Source: Egicoccus sp. AB-alg2
GTDB taxonomy: Bacteria > Actinomycetota > Nitriliruptoria > Nitriliruptorales > Nitriliruptoraceae
DNA: 64,000 nucleotides
Assembly: GCF_041821065.1 (NCBI RefSeq)
Contig: NZ_JBGUAX010000002.1
Coordinates: 1-64,000, forward strand
Direction of reading: 5' to 3'
Below, piece after piece: positions 1 to 8,435 of the stretch; within the stretch, counting starts at the first letter, position 1, and each line of letters opens with the position of its first letter. The notes below the pieces were generated by a model. The model had not been told where the DNA came from and did not search any database. It worked only from the letters and a program-made list of their open reading frames with translations. A program made the position numbers and the translations under genes.

Positions 1-364
1 TCGCTCCTCCGGCTCATGACGTCGAGACGACGTGAAGGCCGGTGGTCCTCGTAGCTCCCGGGCGGTCACGACCGATGGTCGCGGCGCGTCGGCGACGGCT
101 CGAGGTGGAAGGAGCGTGGCCCGCTCGGGGCCGGTCGTCAACGGTACCGGGCTGCTGCCCGTGTGTCCAGCCGCGCCGTGTTGGCCGCGGCGTGCCCCGC
201 TGACAGGTGGAACAGTATCCAGGGCCCGCCGCGGCGCAAACCAGCCCACCACCCCCGCGCAACGATCGCGCAACTCGGGCGCCCGACTTGCGTCGCACCA
301 CCTCGACGTGCCTGCCGATGCAGCGGCCGGGTCACGGCCAGCTCACGTCCGCTCGCCGGCCTGC
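1..364. other. No gene recognised (window edge to transporter operon end)
   Basis: This stretch lies downstream of the minus-strand transporter operon and runs to the window edge. Open frames cross it on both strands, but none gives a recognisable domain, a plausible ribosome-binding site or a normal amino-acid composition. The translations are dominated by Arg, Pro, Ala and Gly, as expected from random high-GC DNA. A weak 5-bp hairpin (GGCCG/CGGCC, 325–339) lies just past the operon end, but without a T-tract it is not convincing as a terminator. Confidence 0.5.
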
Positions 365-823
365 TCAGCCCACCACGTCCACGACCGGTCGGCACACGCG
401 ACAGGGCGCCAACCCGCGCCGTACCGCGTCCTGGGGGCGCATCGGCTGCAGGCGCTCCCGGCCGGCCACGAGCTCGCACGCCGGCAGGTGGAAGGTGCTG
501 GCGCCGGCCACGACGGCGGTGCCGTCGACGGGCACCGCCGAGGGCAGGGCCCCGGTCGGCCGCTCCCCCGCCACCAGGTCGGTCAGCGCGTCGATGCGGG
601 CGGTCAGGCCCGCGTTGGTGCGCCGCAGCTCCTGGACGATGGCCAGCATGAGCCCGAGCCCGATCAGCCCCAGGCCGGCGAGCCCGCCGGAGATGAGATA
701 GGGCACCTGGCCCTGCACGTGGTCGAGGCTGGCGGCGCCGTTCCAGCCCAGTGCGATCAGGAGGAAGCCGACACCCGTGAACCCCACGGCGAGGTGCATC
801 GTGCTCCTGGTCCGGTCTCCCAC
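365..823 (-). CDS. Two-TM membrane protein with Ada-like zinc-knuckle tail
   Basis: This 152-aa protein closes the ABC-importer operon, 43 nt after livF. It has two hydrophobic segments (about residues 11–28 and 43–63), then a short helical stretch (about 65–85). The C-terminal module has His112-x3-Cys116 and, after a basic region, Cys141-x2-Cys144 (CRVC). That arrangement (HxxxC … AlaaGlaPCrvC) matches the pattern of the Ada-type metal-binding domain found in methylphosphotriester sensors, so zinc binding is likely. I chose the GTG start because GGAGG lies 5 nt upstream; a TTG four codons earlier would place that SD inside the gene. The role is unknown. The position suggests co-expression with the transporter, perhaps as a metal- or thiol-sensing membrane accessory, but that is inference. 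Confidence 0.75.
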   Translation of the reverse strand: MGDRTRSTMHLAVGFTGVGFLLIALGWNGAASLDHVQGQVPYLISGGLAGLGLIGLGLMLAIVQELRRTNAGLTARIDALTDLVAGERPTGALPSAVPVDGTAVVAGASTFHLPACELVAGRERLQPMRPQDAVRRGLAPCRVCRPVVDVVG

Positions 824-866
824 GTCTTCCTCCAATCGACGGGGCGCCTCGGTGACGAGGCGCCGC

Positions 867-1631
867 TCATCCCATCAGGGCCGCGCTGACAGCCGAGCGG
901 TCCCGCAGCTGCTCGCCCACGAGCCGGCGGACGACCCGGCCCCTCTCCATGACCACCCCGACGTCGGCGACCTCGAGGGCGCCGACGTTCTGCTCGATCA
1001 ACAGCACCGTGACACCGTCGGCGGTGATTCGCCGCACAATGTCGAACACGTCCTTCACGATCACCGGCGCGAGCCCCATCGAGGCCTCGTCGACGATGAG
1101 CAGGCGCGGCCGGGCCATGAGGCCGCGGGCGATGGCCAGCATCTGCTGCTCGCCGCCGGACAGCGTCCCGGCCGCCTGGTCGAGCCGTTCGCGCAGGCGC
1201 GGGAAGTAACCCAGCACCTGCTCGAGGCGGTCGGCGACCCACGACGCGTCACGACGCTGCGTCCACGCGCCCACCTGCAGGTTGCGGCCGACGCTGAGAT
1301 CGGGGAACACACGGCGGCCCTCCGGGACCATGACGACCCCTGCGTCGACGCAGCGCTTCGTCGACCACCGCGTGATGTCGTGGCCGTCGAAGTGGATCGC
1401 TCCCGACCAGACGCGTAGCGCGCCGCAGATGGTGTGGGCGGTCGTGGTCTTGCCGGCACCGTTGAGGCCGAGCAGCACGGCGGTCGAGCCGGCGGCGACG
1501 TCGAGGTCGACGCCGTGCAGGACCGGCAGGTTGCCGTAACCGGCATGCACGTCCGTCAGCGACAGCAGGGGACGGGGCGTCTCGTCGCCGCCGACGGGCC
1601 GGGTCGATGGGTGCACGGCGGTCCTTCTCAT
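867..1631 (-). CDS. livF: Branched-chain amino-acid-type ABC transporter ATPase LivF
   Basis: This 254-aa protein is one of two ATPases of a HAAT-family importer and powers uptake of branched-chain amino acids or related amides from the cytoplasmic side. The Walker A GLNGAGKT is near residue 55, the signature LSGGEQQ is followed by the Walker B LLIVDEAS, and the short C-terminal end fits LivF rather than LivG. Its ATG overlaps the livG stop as ATGA, so translation is probably coupled. The first ~20 residues precede the ABC fold and look disordered. The substrate cannot be read from the ATPase; urea and short-chain amide transporters use the same architecture. Confidence 0.93.
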   Translation of the reverse strand: MRRTAVHPSTRPVGGDETPRPLLSLTDVHAGYGNLPVLHGVDLDVAAGSTAVLLGLNGAGKTTTAHTICGALRVWSGAIHFDGHDITRWSTKRCVDAGVVMVPEGRRVFPDLSVGRNLQVGAWTQRRDASWVADRLEQVLGYFPRLRERLDQAAGTLSGGEQQMLAIARGLMARPRLLIVDEASMGLAPVIVKDVFDIVRRITADGVTVLLIEQNVGALEVADVGVVMERGRVVRRLVGEQLRDRSAVSAALMG

Positions 1632-2404
1632 GCCAGCGCCACCGCACCCTGGCCGAGGTAGGCCTCGGCGACGTCCCGGTTGGCACGCACCTCGTCGGGG
1701 CGACCCTCGGCCAGCAGGCGCCCGAAGTTGAGGACGTAGACGTAGTCGCAGATACGAAGCATGAAGGGCACGTGGTGCTCGATCACCACGACGGTGAGCC
1801 CGAGGTCGCGGCGCATGGCCAGCAGTCGGTCGGCGAACCCGTCGGCTTCCTCGGGGCCGAGCCCCGCCAGCGGCTCGTCGAGCATCAGCACGTCGGGATC
1901 GGTCGCGAGCACCGCCGCCACCTCGACCTGCTTGAGCATCCCGTAGGAGAGCCCTCCCAGTGGCTGGTCGGCGAGGTGCAGCAGGCCGAGCTCGCCGAGC
2001 AGCAACCGGGCGCGCCGGCGCAGGACGCGTTCCTCGCCGACCGCGCCGGGCAGCCCGAGCAGTCCGGCGGCCACGCCGTAACGGATGTTGCGGTGCTGGG
2101 CGACGAGCAGGTTCTCCAGGACGGTGAACGAGCGCACGAGCCCGACGTGCTGGAACGTCCGACCGACGCCGCGGACCGTGCGCTGGTCCGGGCGCAGGTG
2201 GGTGACCCGTTCGTCGCGGACGAACACGTCGCCCTCGGTCGGCGCGTAGAAGCCGGTGACGCAGTTGAACAGCGTGGTCTTCCCGGCGCCGTTCGGTCCG
2301 ATCAGGCCGACGATCTCGTGCTCGTTGACGTCGAAGCTGACGTCCGCCAGCGCCTGGAGGCCACCGAAGCGGATCGACACGCCGCGCGCGCTAAGGACGG
2401 CCAT
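1628..2404 (-). CDS. livG: Branched-chain amino-acid-type ABC transporter ATPase LivG
   Basis: This 258-aa ATPase is the partner of LivF. Its motifs are a Walker A GPNGAGKTT, the LivG-type signature LSYGMLKQ (in place of LSGGQ), the Walker B VLMLDEPL, and the H-loop in VVVIEHHVPF. The C-terminal segment with FGRLLAEGRPDEV and AYLG is the usual LivG ending. It overlaps the end of livM by 14 nt and the start of livF by 4 nt, so the three reading frames are tightly packed. The two ATPases are expected to form a heterodimer beneath LivH/LivM. Confidence 0.94.
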   Translation of the reverse strand: MAVLSARGVSIRFGGLQALADVSFDVNEHEIVGLIGPNGAGKTTLFNCVTGFYAPTEGDVFVRDERVTHLRPDQRTVRGVGRTFQHVGLVRSFTVLENLLVAQHRNIRYGVAAGLLGLPGAVGEERVLRRRARLLLGELGLLHLADQPLGGLSYGMLKQVEVAAVLATDPDVLMLDEPLAGLGPEEADGFADRLLAMRRDLGLTVVVIEHHVPFMLRICDYVYVLNFGRLLAEGRPDEVRANRDVAEAYLGQGAVALA

Positions 2405-3518
2405 CGCTGCCTCCTGGCGCCGTCGCGGTGGTGTCGGCGCCGGGGGCGCCGGGCGGGCGGAACGTGCACCACCGGACCACCGGGCTCAGCGACTGGGCGA
2501 TGCCGCCCGGGAAGCGGACCAGCACCGCGAGCAGCAGCAGCGCCCCGAAGACCTGGGCAGCGGAGCCGTCCAGCGGGAAGCGGTCGATGCCCTCGTGCAA
2601 TGCGTCGAGCACGTTCGGCAGGGCCGTGAACAGCGCGGCGCCGAGCACGACCCCGATGCGCGACCCGATGCCCCCGACCACGACCATCATCAGAAACGTC
2701 AGCGACAGCATGAAGTTGAACGTCAGCGGCGAGACCACCTCGGTGATCGAGGCGAAGAGCGCGCCGGCCAGGCCTGCGACGGCGCCGGCGTGGACGAAGG
2801 CCAGCAGCTTGTAGCGCGTGACGTCGATCCCCCACGACGCGGCGACCCGCTCCGAGTCGCGCAGCGCCCGGATGGCGCGACCGGCCTTGGACGCCGTCAG
2901 TCGCCAGTCGAGCAGCCACACCGCGGCCAGGCCGGCGTAGCAGACGTAGGCGTAGGCGAGGTCGCCGGTCGCCCAGGACGGCCGGTCCGCCGTCTGACCG
3001 GCGCCGCCGCCGGTGAGCGGTTCGATGCCGAACAGCACCCGTTCGGCGAACAGGCCCAGCGCCAGCGTCACGAGCGCCAGGTACAAGCCCCGGACGCGCA
3101 GGGCGACGACGCCCAGGAGCAGCGCGATGGTGGCGCCGAGGGCCACCGCGACGGCCGCCGCGACCTCCCACGGCAACGCGAGCTCGGTCAGTACGAAGCC
3201 GGCCCCGAAGGCGCCGATGCCGAGGAAGGCCGAGTGCCCGAGCGAGACCTGCCCGGTGTAGCCGACCAGCACGTTCAGGCTGAGCGCGACCATGCCGTAC
3301 ACGGCGACGGTCGCGACGACGGTGCGGGTGAGCGGGGGCACCACCAGCGGCAGCCCGCCGACCGCGGCGGCGAGCAGGCACCACACCGTCAGCCGACCCG
3401 CGATGCCGGCCGGGCCGGGCCGCCAGCTCGACACGGGAGCGGCCGCCGGGCCGACGGTGCCGCGGGTGGGGGGCCCGGCGGACGGCGCGGCGGACGGTCG
3501 TGTGGCGGTGGCGGACAT
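2391..3518 (-). CDS. livM: HAAT-family ABC transporter permease LivM
   Basis: This 375-aa inner-membrane permease has about eight to ten hydrophobic segments. The family-typical motif GYTGQVSLGHSAFLGIGAF lies near residue 90, and the EAA-like loop around SERVAASWGIDVTRYKLLAF follows, both characteristic of LivM. The N-terminal ~35 residues are Pro/Ala/Arg-rich and cytoplasmic. A second low-complexity tail (about 345–375) follows the last helix. It lies 4 nt after livH and overlaps livG. With LivH it forms the translocation pore of the importer. Confidence 0.92.
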   Translation of the reverse strand: MSATATRPSAAPSAGPPTRGTVGPAAAPVSSWRPGPAGIAGRLTVWCLLAAAVGGLPLVVPPLTRTVVATVAVYGMVALSLNVLVGYTGQVSLGHSAFLGIGAFGAGFVLTELALPWEVAAAVAVALGATIALLLGVVALRVRGLYLALVTLALGLFAERVLFGIEPLTGGGAGQTADRPSWATGDLAYAYVCYAGLAAVWLLDWRLTASKAGRAIRALRDSERVAASWGIDVTRYKLLAFVHAGAVAGLAGALFASITEVVSPLTFNFMLSLTFLMMVVVGGIGSRIGVVLGAALFTALPNVLDALHEGIDRFPLDGSAAQVFGALLLLAVLVRFPGGIAQSLSPVVRWCTFRPPGAPGADTTATAPGGSDGRP

Positions 3519-3522
3519 CGCG

Positions 3523-4623
3523 TCAGCCCTCCTTGCCCAGCAGCCCGAGGGGTCGGAACACCAGCACGAGCAGCAGTACGACGAAGGCCGCCAGAGTCGG
3601 CGCGTTGGGGACGTTGAGGTCGAACGCGACCGTCACCTCGTTGGCGGTCGCCGACACCTGCCCGAGCAGCAGCCCCCCGACGACAGCGCCGGCCGGCGAG
3701 GCGATCCCGCCAAGGACGGCGGCGGTGAAGGCCGGTATCAGGAAGGTGCTGGTCATCAGCCCCGGAGTGATGCCCTCGAACACGCCGGCGCCCAGCACGC
3801 CCCCGAGCGCGGCCAGCCCGCCGGCCAGCCCCCAGGCCAGCGACGACATGGCCCGCGCCGAGACACCGTGCAGTTCGGCGGCGAAGGCGTCCTGTGCGCT
3901 GGCGAGCAGCGCGACCCCGAGCGGCGTGCGGAACAACGCCACGAGCGCGACCGAGGCGACGACCAGCACGGCGGCGACCACGAGGGTGTGCGCCGGTACG
4001 CGCAACCACAGGACCCGCAGGGTGCCGCTGAAGAACTGTGGGAAGGTCCGGGACTGCAGGTCGAAGACGACCACCTGCACGCCGATGAGCAGCAGGGCCA
4101 CCCCGGCGGTGGCGACCAGGCTGGTGACGGGGCTGCGGTCCGCGAGGCGCTGGATGACCGCGAGGTTGACCGTCACCGCCAGGGCTGCACCGACCGCGAC
4201 CGCGACCAGTGTCAGCACCACCAGGCGGGCGAAGGACACCTCGGCGGCGTCCACGAACCCGTCGAGGTCACCGCCGAGCAGGAGCAGCACGACCACGAAG
4301 GCGGGCATGGTGCCCAATTCGCCCTGCGCGAAGTTGAGCACCCGGGTGGCGCGGTAGACGAGCGCGATCCCGAGCGCCACCAGGGCGTAGATCGCCCCGG
4401 ACCCGAGGCCGTTCACGACCGCGGCACCCACGTCCATGCCGGCGGCGGCCAACCCGCCGGCGACGACGAGGACGGCGACGCTCCAGACGACCGTCGTCCG
4501 GCGCGCTGTCAGTGCCCCCGTCAAACGCGCGAGCCGTGTCTCGAGCACGCCGTCGGACGGCGCCTCGGGTACGGCGACCTCGGCCTCCAGGGCCGCGGTC
4601 GACTCGGTCGTGTCGGTCGTCAT
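3523..4623 (-). CDS. livH: HAAT-family ABC transporter permease LivH
   Basis: This 366-aa permease is the second pore subunit. The motif NGLGSGAIYALVALGIALVY near residue 75 and the following RVLNFAQGELGTMPAFV are signatures of LivH. A long acidic/Thr-rich N-terminal extension (~50 residues) precedes the first helix (about 44–62), which is unusual, since the family normally starts almost directly with the membrane domain. The gene begins 7 nt after the binding-protein gene and ends 4 nt before livM, consistent with one transcript. Confidence 0.92.
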   Translation of the reverse strand: MTTDTTESTAALEAEVAVPEAPSDGVLETRLARLTGALTARRTTVVWSVAVLVVAGGLAAAGMDVGAAVVNGLGSGAIYALVALGIALVYRATRVLNFAQGELGTMPAFVVVLLLLGGDLDGFVDAAEVSFARLVVLTLVAVAVGAALAVTVNLAVIQRLADRSPVTSLVATAGVALLLIGVQVVVFDLQSRTFPQFFSGTLRVLWLRVPAHTLVVAAVLVVASVALVALFRTPLGVALLASAQDAFAAELHGVSARAMSSLAWGLAGGLAALGGVLGAGVFEGITPGLMTSTFLIPAFTAAVLGGIASPAGAVVGGLLLGQVSATANEVTVAFDLNVPNAPTLAAFVVLLLVLVFRPLGLLGKEG

Positions 4624-4630
4624 GGCGCGC

Positions 4631-6175
4631 TCAGAAGCTCGACTTGAAGGTGCCGCCGTCGCGGTACTGGCGCGATCCGCAGTCGGCCCGCAGCACGTGG
4701 ACGCCGGTGCCTCCGAAGTGGTTGTCGGGGCGGTAGTTCACGTCCGGGTACACCCCGGTGGAGACCCGCCCCGAGGACGCGACGACGGCGCGGAAGTCCT
4801 CGCGGGTGAGGTCGTTGCCGAACGTCTTCTCGTAGCTCTTGAACGCGGCGTGCTGCAGCTTGCTGGCACCCCAGATGGCCCACGCGATGTCGTCGGCCGG
4901 CACGCCGAAGCGGCTGGCCGCCTGCTGGAACTCCGGGTCGAGCTTGCCGGCCGTCTCGAGCGCCGGGAACGGCGAGAAGAACGTGCCGTTGCCGACGTGC
5001 GGGCAGCCAGAGCGCAGCACGTCGTTGAGCCCCTTGCTGACACCGACCCCGACGTAGTGGAAGTCGCGGTCGGTCGACTGCGCGAAGCGGATGTAGTCCA
5101 GCGGACTGGAGAGGAAGAACACGACCTCGACACCGCGGCGCTCGAGCTCGCCGGCGTAGCTGGAGTACCAGGTCGTGTCGCCCTTGGGGTGGCGCTGGGT
5201 GCCGGCGTAGTCGAGACCGTGCTTCTTCACCGCGGCCTCCCAGCCGCTGACGGCGTCGTTGAAGTTGGGGGTCTGGGTGACGATCGCGCCGACCTTCTTG
5301 CCGGGGAAGGTCTTCTTCACGTACTGCGCGAGCAGGTCGGCCTGCTGCCGGTAGGTCATCGACGCGGCGAAGTACCAGGGGTTGCCCTCCAAGCCGGTCT
5401 CCGTGACACCGGCCGAGAAGTAGGGCACGCGTTCCTGCCCCATGCGGCGCCCGCAGGCCTGGATCTGGTCGGTGCCACCGCCGCCCATCAGCAGGAAGGC
5501 ACGACCGGCCAGGTTGCGGCAGACCTGGATCGCCGAGTTCGGGTCGTAGCGGTCGTCGGCGAAGATCACCTCGATCTTGTCGCGGCCGAGCACCTTCTGG
5601 CCCTTCGCCTCCGTGATCCAGCGCCAGTACAGGTCGCGGGACTTCTCGAACGAGGTGGAGGGCAGGGGCGCCGCACCCGTCACCGGCGCGTGGACGGCCA
5701 GGGTGATCGTGTCGTCGGTCACGCCCGTCCGGTCGCTGCCCTGGGGCTGGCGGGCGCCTCCCCCACCGGAGCCACCGCCGCCGCCTCCGCCGCCACCGGC
5801 CGTCGCAGCGTCACCGGATCCGCCGCCTCCCTGCTCGCCAGCGGCACCGTCGCCGGATCCGCCTCCGCCATCGGCGGCGTCGGCGTCTGCGTCGACGCCC
5901 TCGCCGAGGTCACCTGCGGCGAGGTCATCGGCGGCGGCTGCGTCGCCGCCCTCGACGTCGAACGCGCCATCGAGGGCAGCGTCCTCGCCGAAGCCGTCCG
6001 CGGCGAGCGCCTCCTCGTCGCCCGCCTCCACCAGCAGCTCGGCGCCGCCGGCAGCGCCGCTGCCGCGCGCCAGCGGGCTGCTCTCCACGTGGACGCCCGG
6101 CTTCTGCCCGCAGGCGACCAGCGTCAGCGCCAGTGCCACGGGGATCCCGAGTGCGTGAAGGATGGTGTGTCGCAT
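4631..6175 (-). CDS. Substrate-binding lipoprotein of the HAAT importer with long acidic/Gly linker
   Basis: This 514-aa Peripla_BP_6-type receptor captures substrate outside the membrane and delivers it to LivHM. The signal peptide ends in the lipobox LVAC (Cys22), so it should be lipid-anchored. Residues ~23–147 form a low-complexity linker rich in Asp, Glu, Ala and Gly ending in a nine-glycine run. The globular receptor begins at about residue 148 (GVTDDTITLAV) and contains the typical ADDRYDPNSAIQVCRNL region. Usual family members have only a short linker, so total length is increased by over 100 residues. It is the second gene of the operon, 30 nt after the surface-protein gene. The ligand is unknown; branched-chain amino acids, amides and urea are all possible. 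Confidence 0.88.
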   Translation of the reverse strand: MRHTILHALGIPVALALTLVACGQKPGVHVESSPLARGSGAAGGAELLVEAGDEEALAADGFGEDAALDGAFDVEGGDAAAADDLAAGDLGEGVDADADAADGGGGSGDGAAGEQGGGGSGDAATAGGGGGGGGGSGGGGARQPQGSDRTGVTDDTITLAVHAPVTGAAPLPSTSFEKSRDLYWRWITEAKGQKVLGRDKIEVIFADDRYDPNSAIQVCRNLAGRAFLLMGGGGTDQIQACGRRMGQERVPYFSAGVTETGLEGNPWYFAASMTYRQQADLLAQYVKKTFPGKKVGAIVTQTPNFNDAVSGWEAAVKKHGLDYAGTQRHPKGDTTWYSSYAGELERRGVEVVFFLSSPLDYIRFAQSTDRDFHYVGVGVSKGLNDVLRSGCPHVGNGTFFSPFPALETAGKLDPEFQQAASRFGVPADDIAWAIWGASKLQHAAFKSYEKTFGNDLTREDFRAVVASSGRVSTGVYPDVNYRPDNHFGGTGVHVLRADCGSRQYRDGGTFKSSF

Positions 6176-6205
6176 CTGCCGACCTCTGGGGCGTCGGTGG
6201 ACGGA

Positions 6206-7654
6206 TCAGGCCAGGCCGGCGTCGCCGCCCCGGCGTTCGATCAGGCGGCTCAGCGCGCCGCCGCTGCCGGGCAGCGAGACGCCACCGGGCACGAGCGCCT
6301 GGCTGGTGAGGTAGGCACCGCCGAGGAAGACCGGCACCAGGAGCCACAGCCACCACGGGTTGCCGACGCCGCCCTCGTCGGCGGCGAGCGTCGGATTGGC
6401 GCCGCCGGGCGGGGCGGCGACCTCGGCGGCGTCGCCGGGGGCACCGTCGGCGAGCGCGGCCTCGTCGAGCGACTCGCCGTCGGCGAGCGCCTCCCCGCCC
6501 GCGTCGTCGAAGGCGACGTCGTCGAAGCCCCCGTCCCCGCCCCCACCGGCGTCGTCGTCGAAGCCGCCGTCGTCGAACCCGTCGTCGAAGCCGTCGTCAC
6601 CGAAGTCGCCCTCGGCCGCGACGACCGGATCGGCCGGCCCGTCCTCCAGGGGCGGCATGCCCTCCACTGGAGGTGCCGGCTCGGCGGTCTGCATGCTCGC
6701 GCGGACCTCGGTCAGGTCGAGCGCCACCTGGGCGGTGGTGGACGTGTCGGGGTCGCCGAAGGCGAGGTTGGGGGCGCCGATCGGTCGCAGGAGCAGACCG
6801 TGGTTGGCGAGCTCGCCGTCCGCCCAGGCGGCGGCCGTGAAGGTCAGGTCGAACGACCACACGTCACCGTCGGTCCGGACGGCGTTGGTGCCGTAGATGC
6901 AGTCGACGTCGACGACCTCCTCGTCACCCTCCGCTCGGCGTGGCAGGTCGTCGTCCGAGGACGCCTGCGGGGCGCCACCCGGTGTGAACTCGCTCAGCAG
7001 CGGGCACGCCTCGATGCCGATCAGCTCCGGATCCAGCTCGACCGGGTCCTCCTGCAGCGCGGCCGCCAGGCCCTCGGCGAGCACCGCCGGGTCCTGGGGA
7101 CCGATGGTCTCGAACGCCGCCAGCACGGCCCGCCGGAAGGCCGGCGACCCGAGCTCGTAGCTGGGCTGGCTCTGCGGGACCGTCACGGTGAAGGCGACGA
7201 TCTCCTGCCCGTCGGGAACGGGCGGCAGGGCGAAACGGATGGCGGTCTGGTAGCGCGGCTGCCCGCCGAGGAACGAGACCGCGGCCGTGTCCGCCGGGAC
7301 CGGCTGCACGGGCACGGCCGGCTCACGCTCGTTGACCTCGCGCAGGGCACCCACGACGGTCTGGCGCACGTCCTCCGACGCCTCCGGGCACAGCTCCGGA
7401 CGCACGACGCAGACGGCCTCCGGCGGGAACTGGCGACGCAGCGTCGGAGGGATGGCGTCGGTCGTCGGCGACACGTACAGCGTCGACGCCTCGATCTCCA
7501 GCGGTGCGCCGTCGTCCGCCGGAGGCGCAGCGTCCTGCGCCGCGGCCGGCGCGCCGGCCATGGCCGCCACCAGCAGCGTGATGCCGGTGAGCCGGCCCAC
7601 GTGTCGGTGCGCCCGGCCACGGACACGTGCATCGTCGATCGCTGCGGGCCGCAT
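6206..7654 (-). CDS. Secreted, membrane-anchored acidic surface protein (unknown function)
   Basis: I do not recognise a family for this 482-aa protein. A signal peptide is evident (hydrophobic core ITLLVAAMAG, then APAAAQ at about 30–45). The ectodomain contains several cysteines, a β-rich region and Trp/Phe-rich strands resembling a carbohydrate-binding or DNRLRE-like fold, but the match is not strong. Residues ~348–431 are an extremely acidic low-complexity stalk with repeated FDD/GFDD units. A single membrane helix follows (~434–455) with a short basic cytoplasmic tail (IERRG). The ATG was chosen because GGGAGG lies 5 nt upstream; an earlier in-frame start would put 24 charged residues before the signal. 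As first gene of the importer operon it may act in ligand recruitment; this is inference. Confidence 0.75.
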   Translation of the reverse strand: MRPAAIDDARVRGRAHRHVGRLTGITLLVAAMAGAPAAAQDAAPPADDGAPLEIEASTLYVSPTTDAIPPTLRRQFPPEAVCVVRPELCPEASEDVRQTVVGALREVNEREPAVPVQPVPADTAAVSFLGGQPRYQTAIRFALPPVPDGQEIVAFTVTVPQSQPSYELGSPAFRRAVLAAFETIGPQDPAVLAEGLAAALQEDPVELDPELIGIEACPLLSEFTPGGAPQASSDDDLPRRAEGDEEVVDVDCIYGTNAVRTDGDVWSFDLTFTAAAWADGELANHGLLLRPIGAPNLAFGDPDTSTTAQVALDLTEVRASMQTAEPAPPVEGMPPLEDGPADPVVAAEGDFGDDGFDDGFDDGGFDDDAGGGGDGGFDDVAFDDAGGEALADGESLDEAALADGAPGDAAEVAAPPGGANPTLAADEGGVGNPWWLWLLVPVFLGGAYLTSQALVPGGVSLPGSGGALSRLIERRGGDAGLA

Positions 7655-7670
7655 CGAGACCTCCCTGCCG

Positions 7671-7689
7671 GGCCCGTCTCCCACGGGCC
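7671..7689 (-). other. Hairpin just upstream of the transporter-operon SD
   Basis: The arms GGCCCGT (7683–7689 as read on the minus strand) and ACGGGCC (7671–7677) form a perfect 7-bp stem with loop GGGAG. The structure ends about 5 nt before the GGGAGG ribosome-binding site of the surface-protein gene, so it could modulate initiation. There is no T-tract, so it is not a terminator. No regulator is suggested by the sequence. Confidence 0.35.
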
Positions 7690-7784
7690 TCCAGCACGCC
7701 CAACGAGCGAGCGCGCGGCAGGTCACGCGGCCGCACGCGATTCCTTGCGGTATGCCACGTGGGCCCTCGCGCGGTGCGGCCGGT

Positions 7785-8435
7785 TCAGGCCGGGCGCGGT
7801 GCGCGGGGGTGGCGCCGGTAACCGCTCACCTCGGGCACGTCGCGCAGCGCGAACCGCCACGGGACGTCGGCAGCCTGCCGCACCCCGACCCGCGGGCCGA
7901 CGACGACCTCGGCCCGGCCGGGCCGGTAGCCGTCGTCCACGAGCTGCAGGGTCGCCTCGTCGTCGAGGAGGTCGGCACCGTCGTGCTCGGGCGCGGTCAC
8001 CGCCAGGGCCTGGCAGAGGCGGCCCGGACCACGCAGCAGCTCCCGGTCGTCACGGGCGGTGGGTCGCCGTTCGCGCAGCACATCACGACCGTCCAGCGCG
8101 ACGGCCGCCCGCAGCAGCACCGCGGCGCCCGTGCCGGGCGGCTCGGCCGCCACGTTCAGGCACCAGTGGATGCCGTAGGAGCGGTAGACGTAGGCGGTGC
8201 CGGGCCGGGCGAACATCGGCGCGGTGCGGGGCGTGAGGCCGGCGGCGCTGTGGCTGGCGGCGTCGTCCTCGCGGTAGGCCTCGGTCTCGACGATCCGCAC
8301 GACGCTCCACGTCCCGTCGGGCTCGCGGCGGCGCAGGAGCGATCCCAGCAGCGCGATGGCCGCCTCGGGCGCACCGACGGCCAGCCGCTCGCGCGCGAAC
8401 GGCCGCAACTCGCCGACGGATCTGACCACGGTCAC
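7785..8435 (-). CDS. DNA-3-methyladenine glycosylase (AAG/Mpg family)
   Basis: This 216-aa base-excision repair enzyme removes alkylated purines such as 3-methyladenine. Family motifs are IVETEAYREDDAASH (with the catalytic Glu in the ETEAY element), MFARPGTAYVYRSYGIHWCLNV and a C-terminal GPRVGV segment that lines the base pocket. Length is normal for Mpg. The GTG start overlaps the stop codon of the upstream polX as GTGA, so both repair proteins are likely made from one mRNA with coupled translation. The N-terminal ~15 residues are not conserved, and a GTG two codons later is an alternative start. Confidence 0.9.
   Translation of the reverse strand: MTVVRSVGELRPFARERLAVGAPEAAIALLGSLLRRREPDGTWSVVRIVETEAYREDDAASHSAAGLTPRTAPMFARPGTAYVYRSYGIHWCLNVAAEPPGTGAAVLLRAAVALDGRDVLRERRPTARDDRELLRGPGRLCQALAVTAPEHDGADLLDDEATLQLVDDGYRPGRAEVVVGPRVGVRQAADVPWRFALRDVPEVSGYRRHPRAPRPA

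Noticed and set aside
4436-8236. Very long open frame on the plus strand across the transporter operon
   Set aside because: It is antisense to six well-supported genes, and its translation is low-complexity Arg/Ala/Gly/Val with no domain. It is a typical high-GC artefact.
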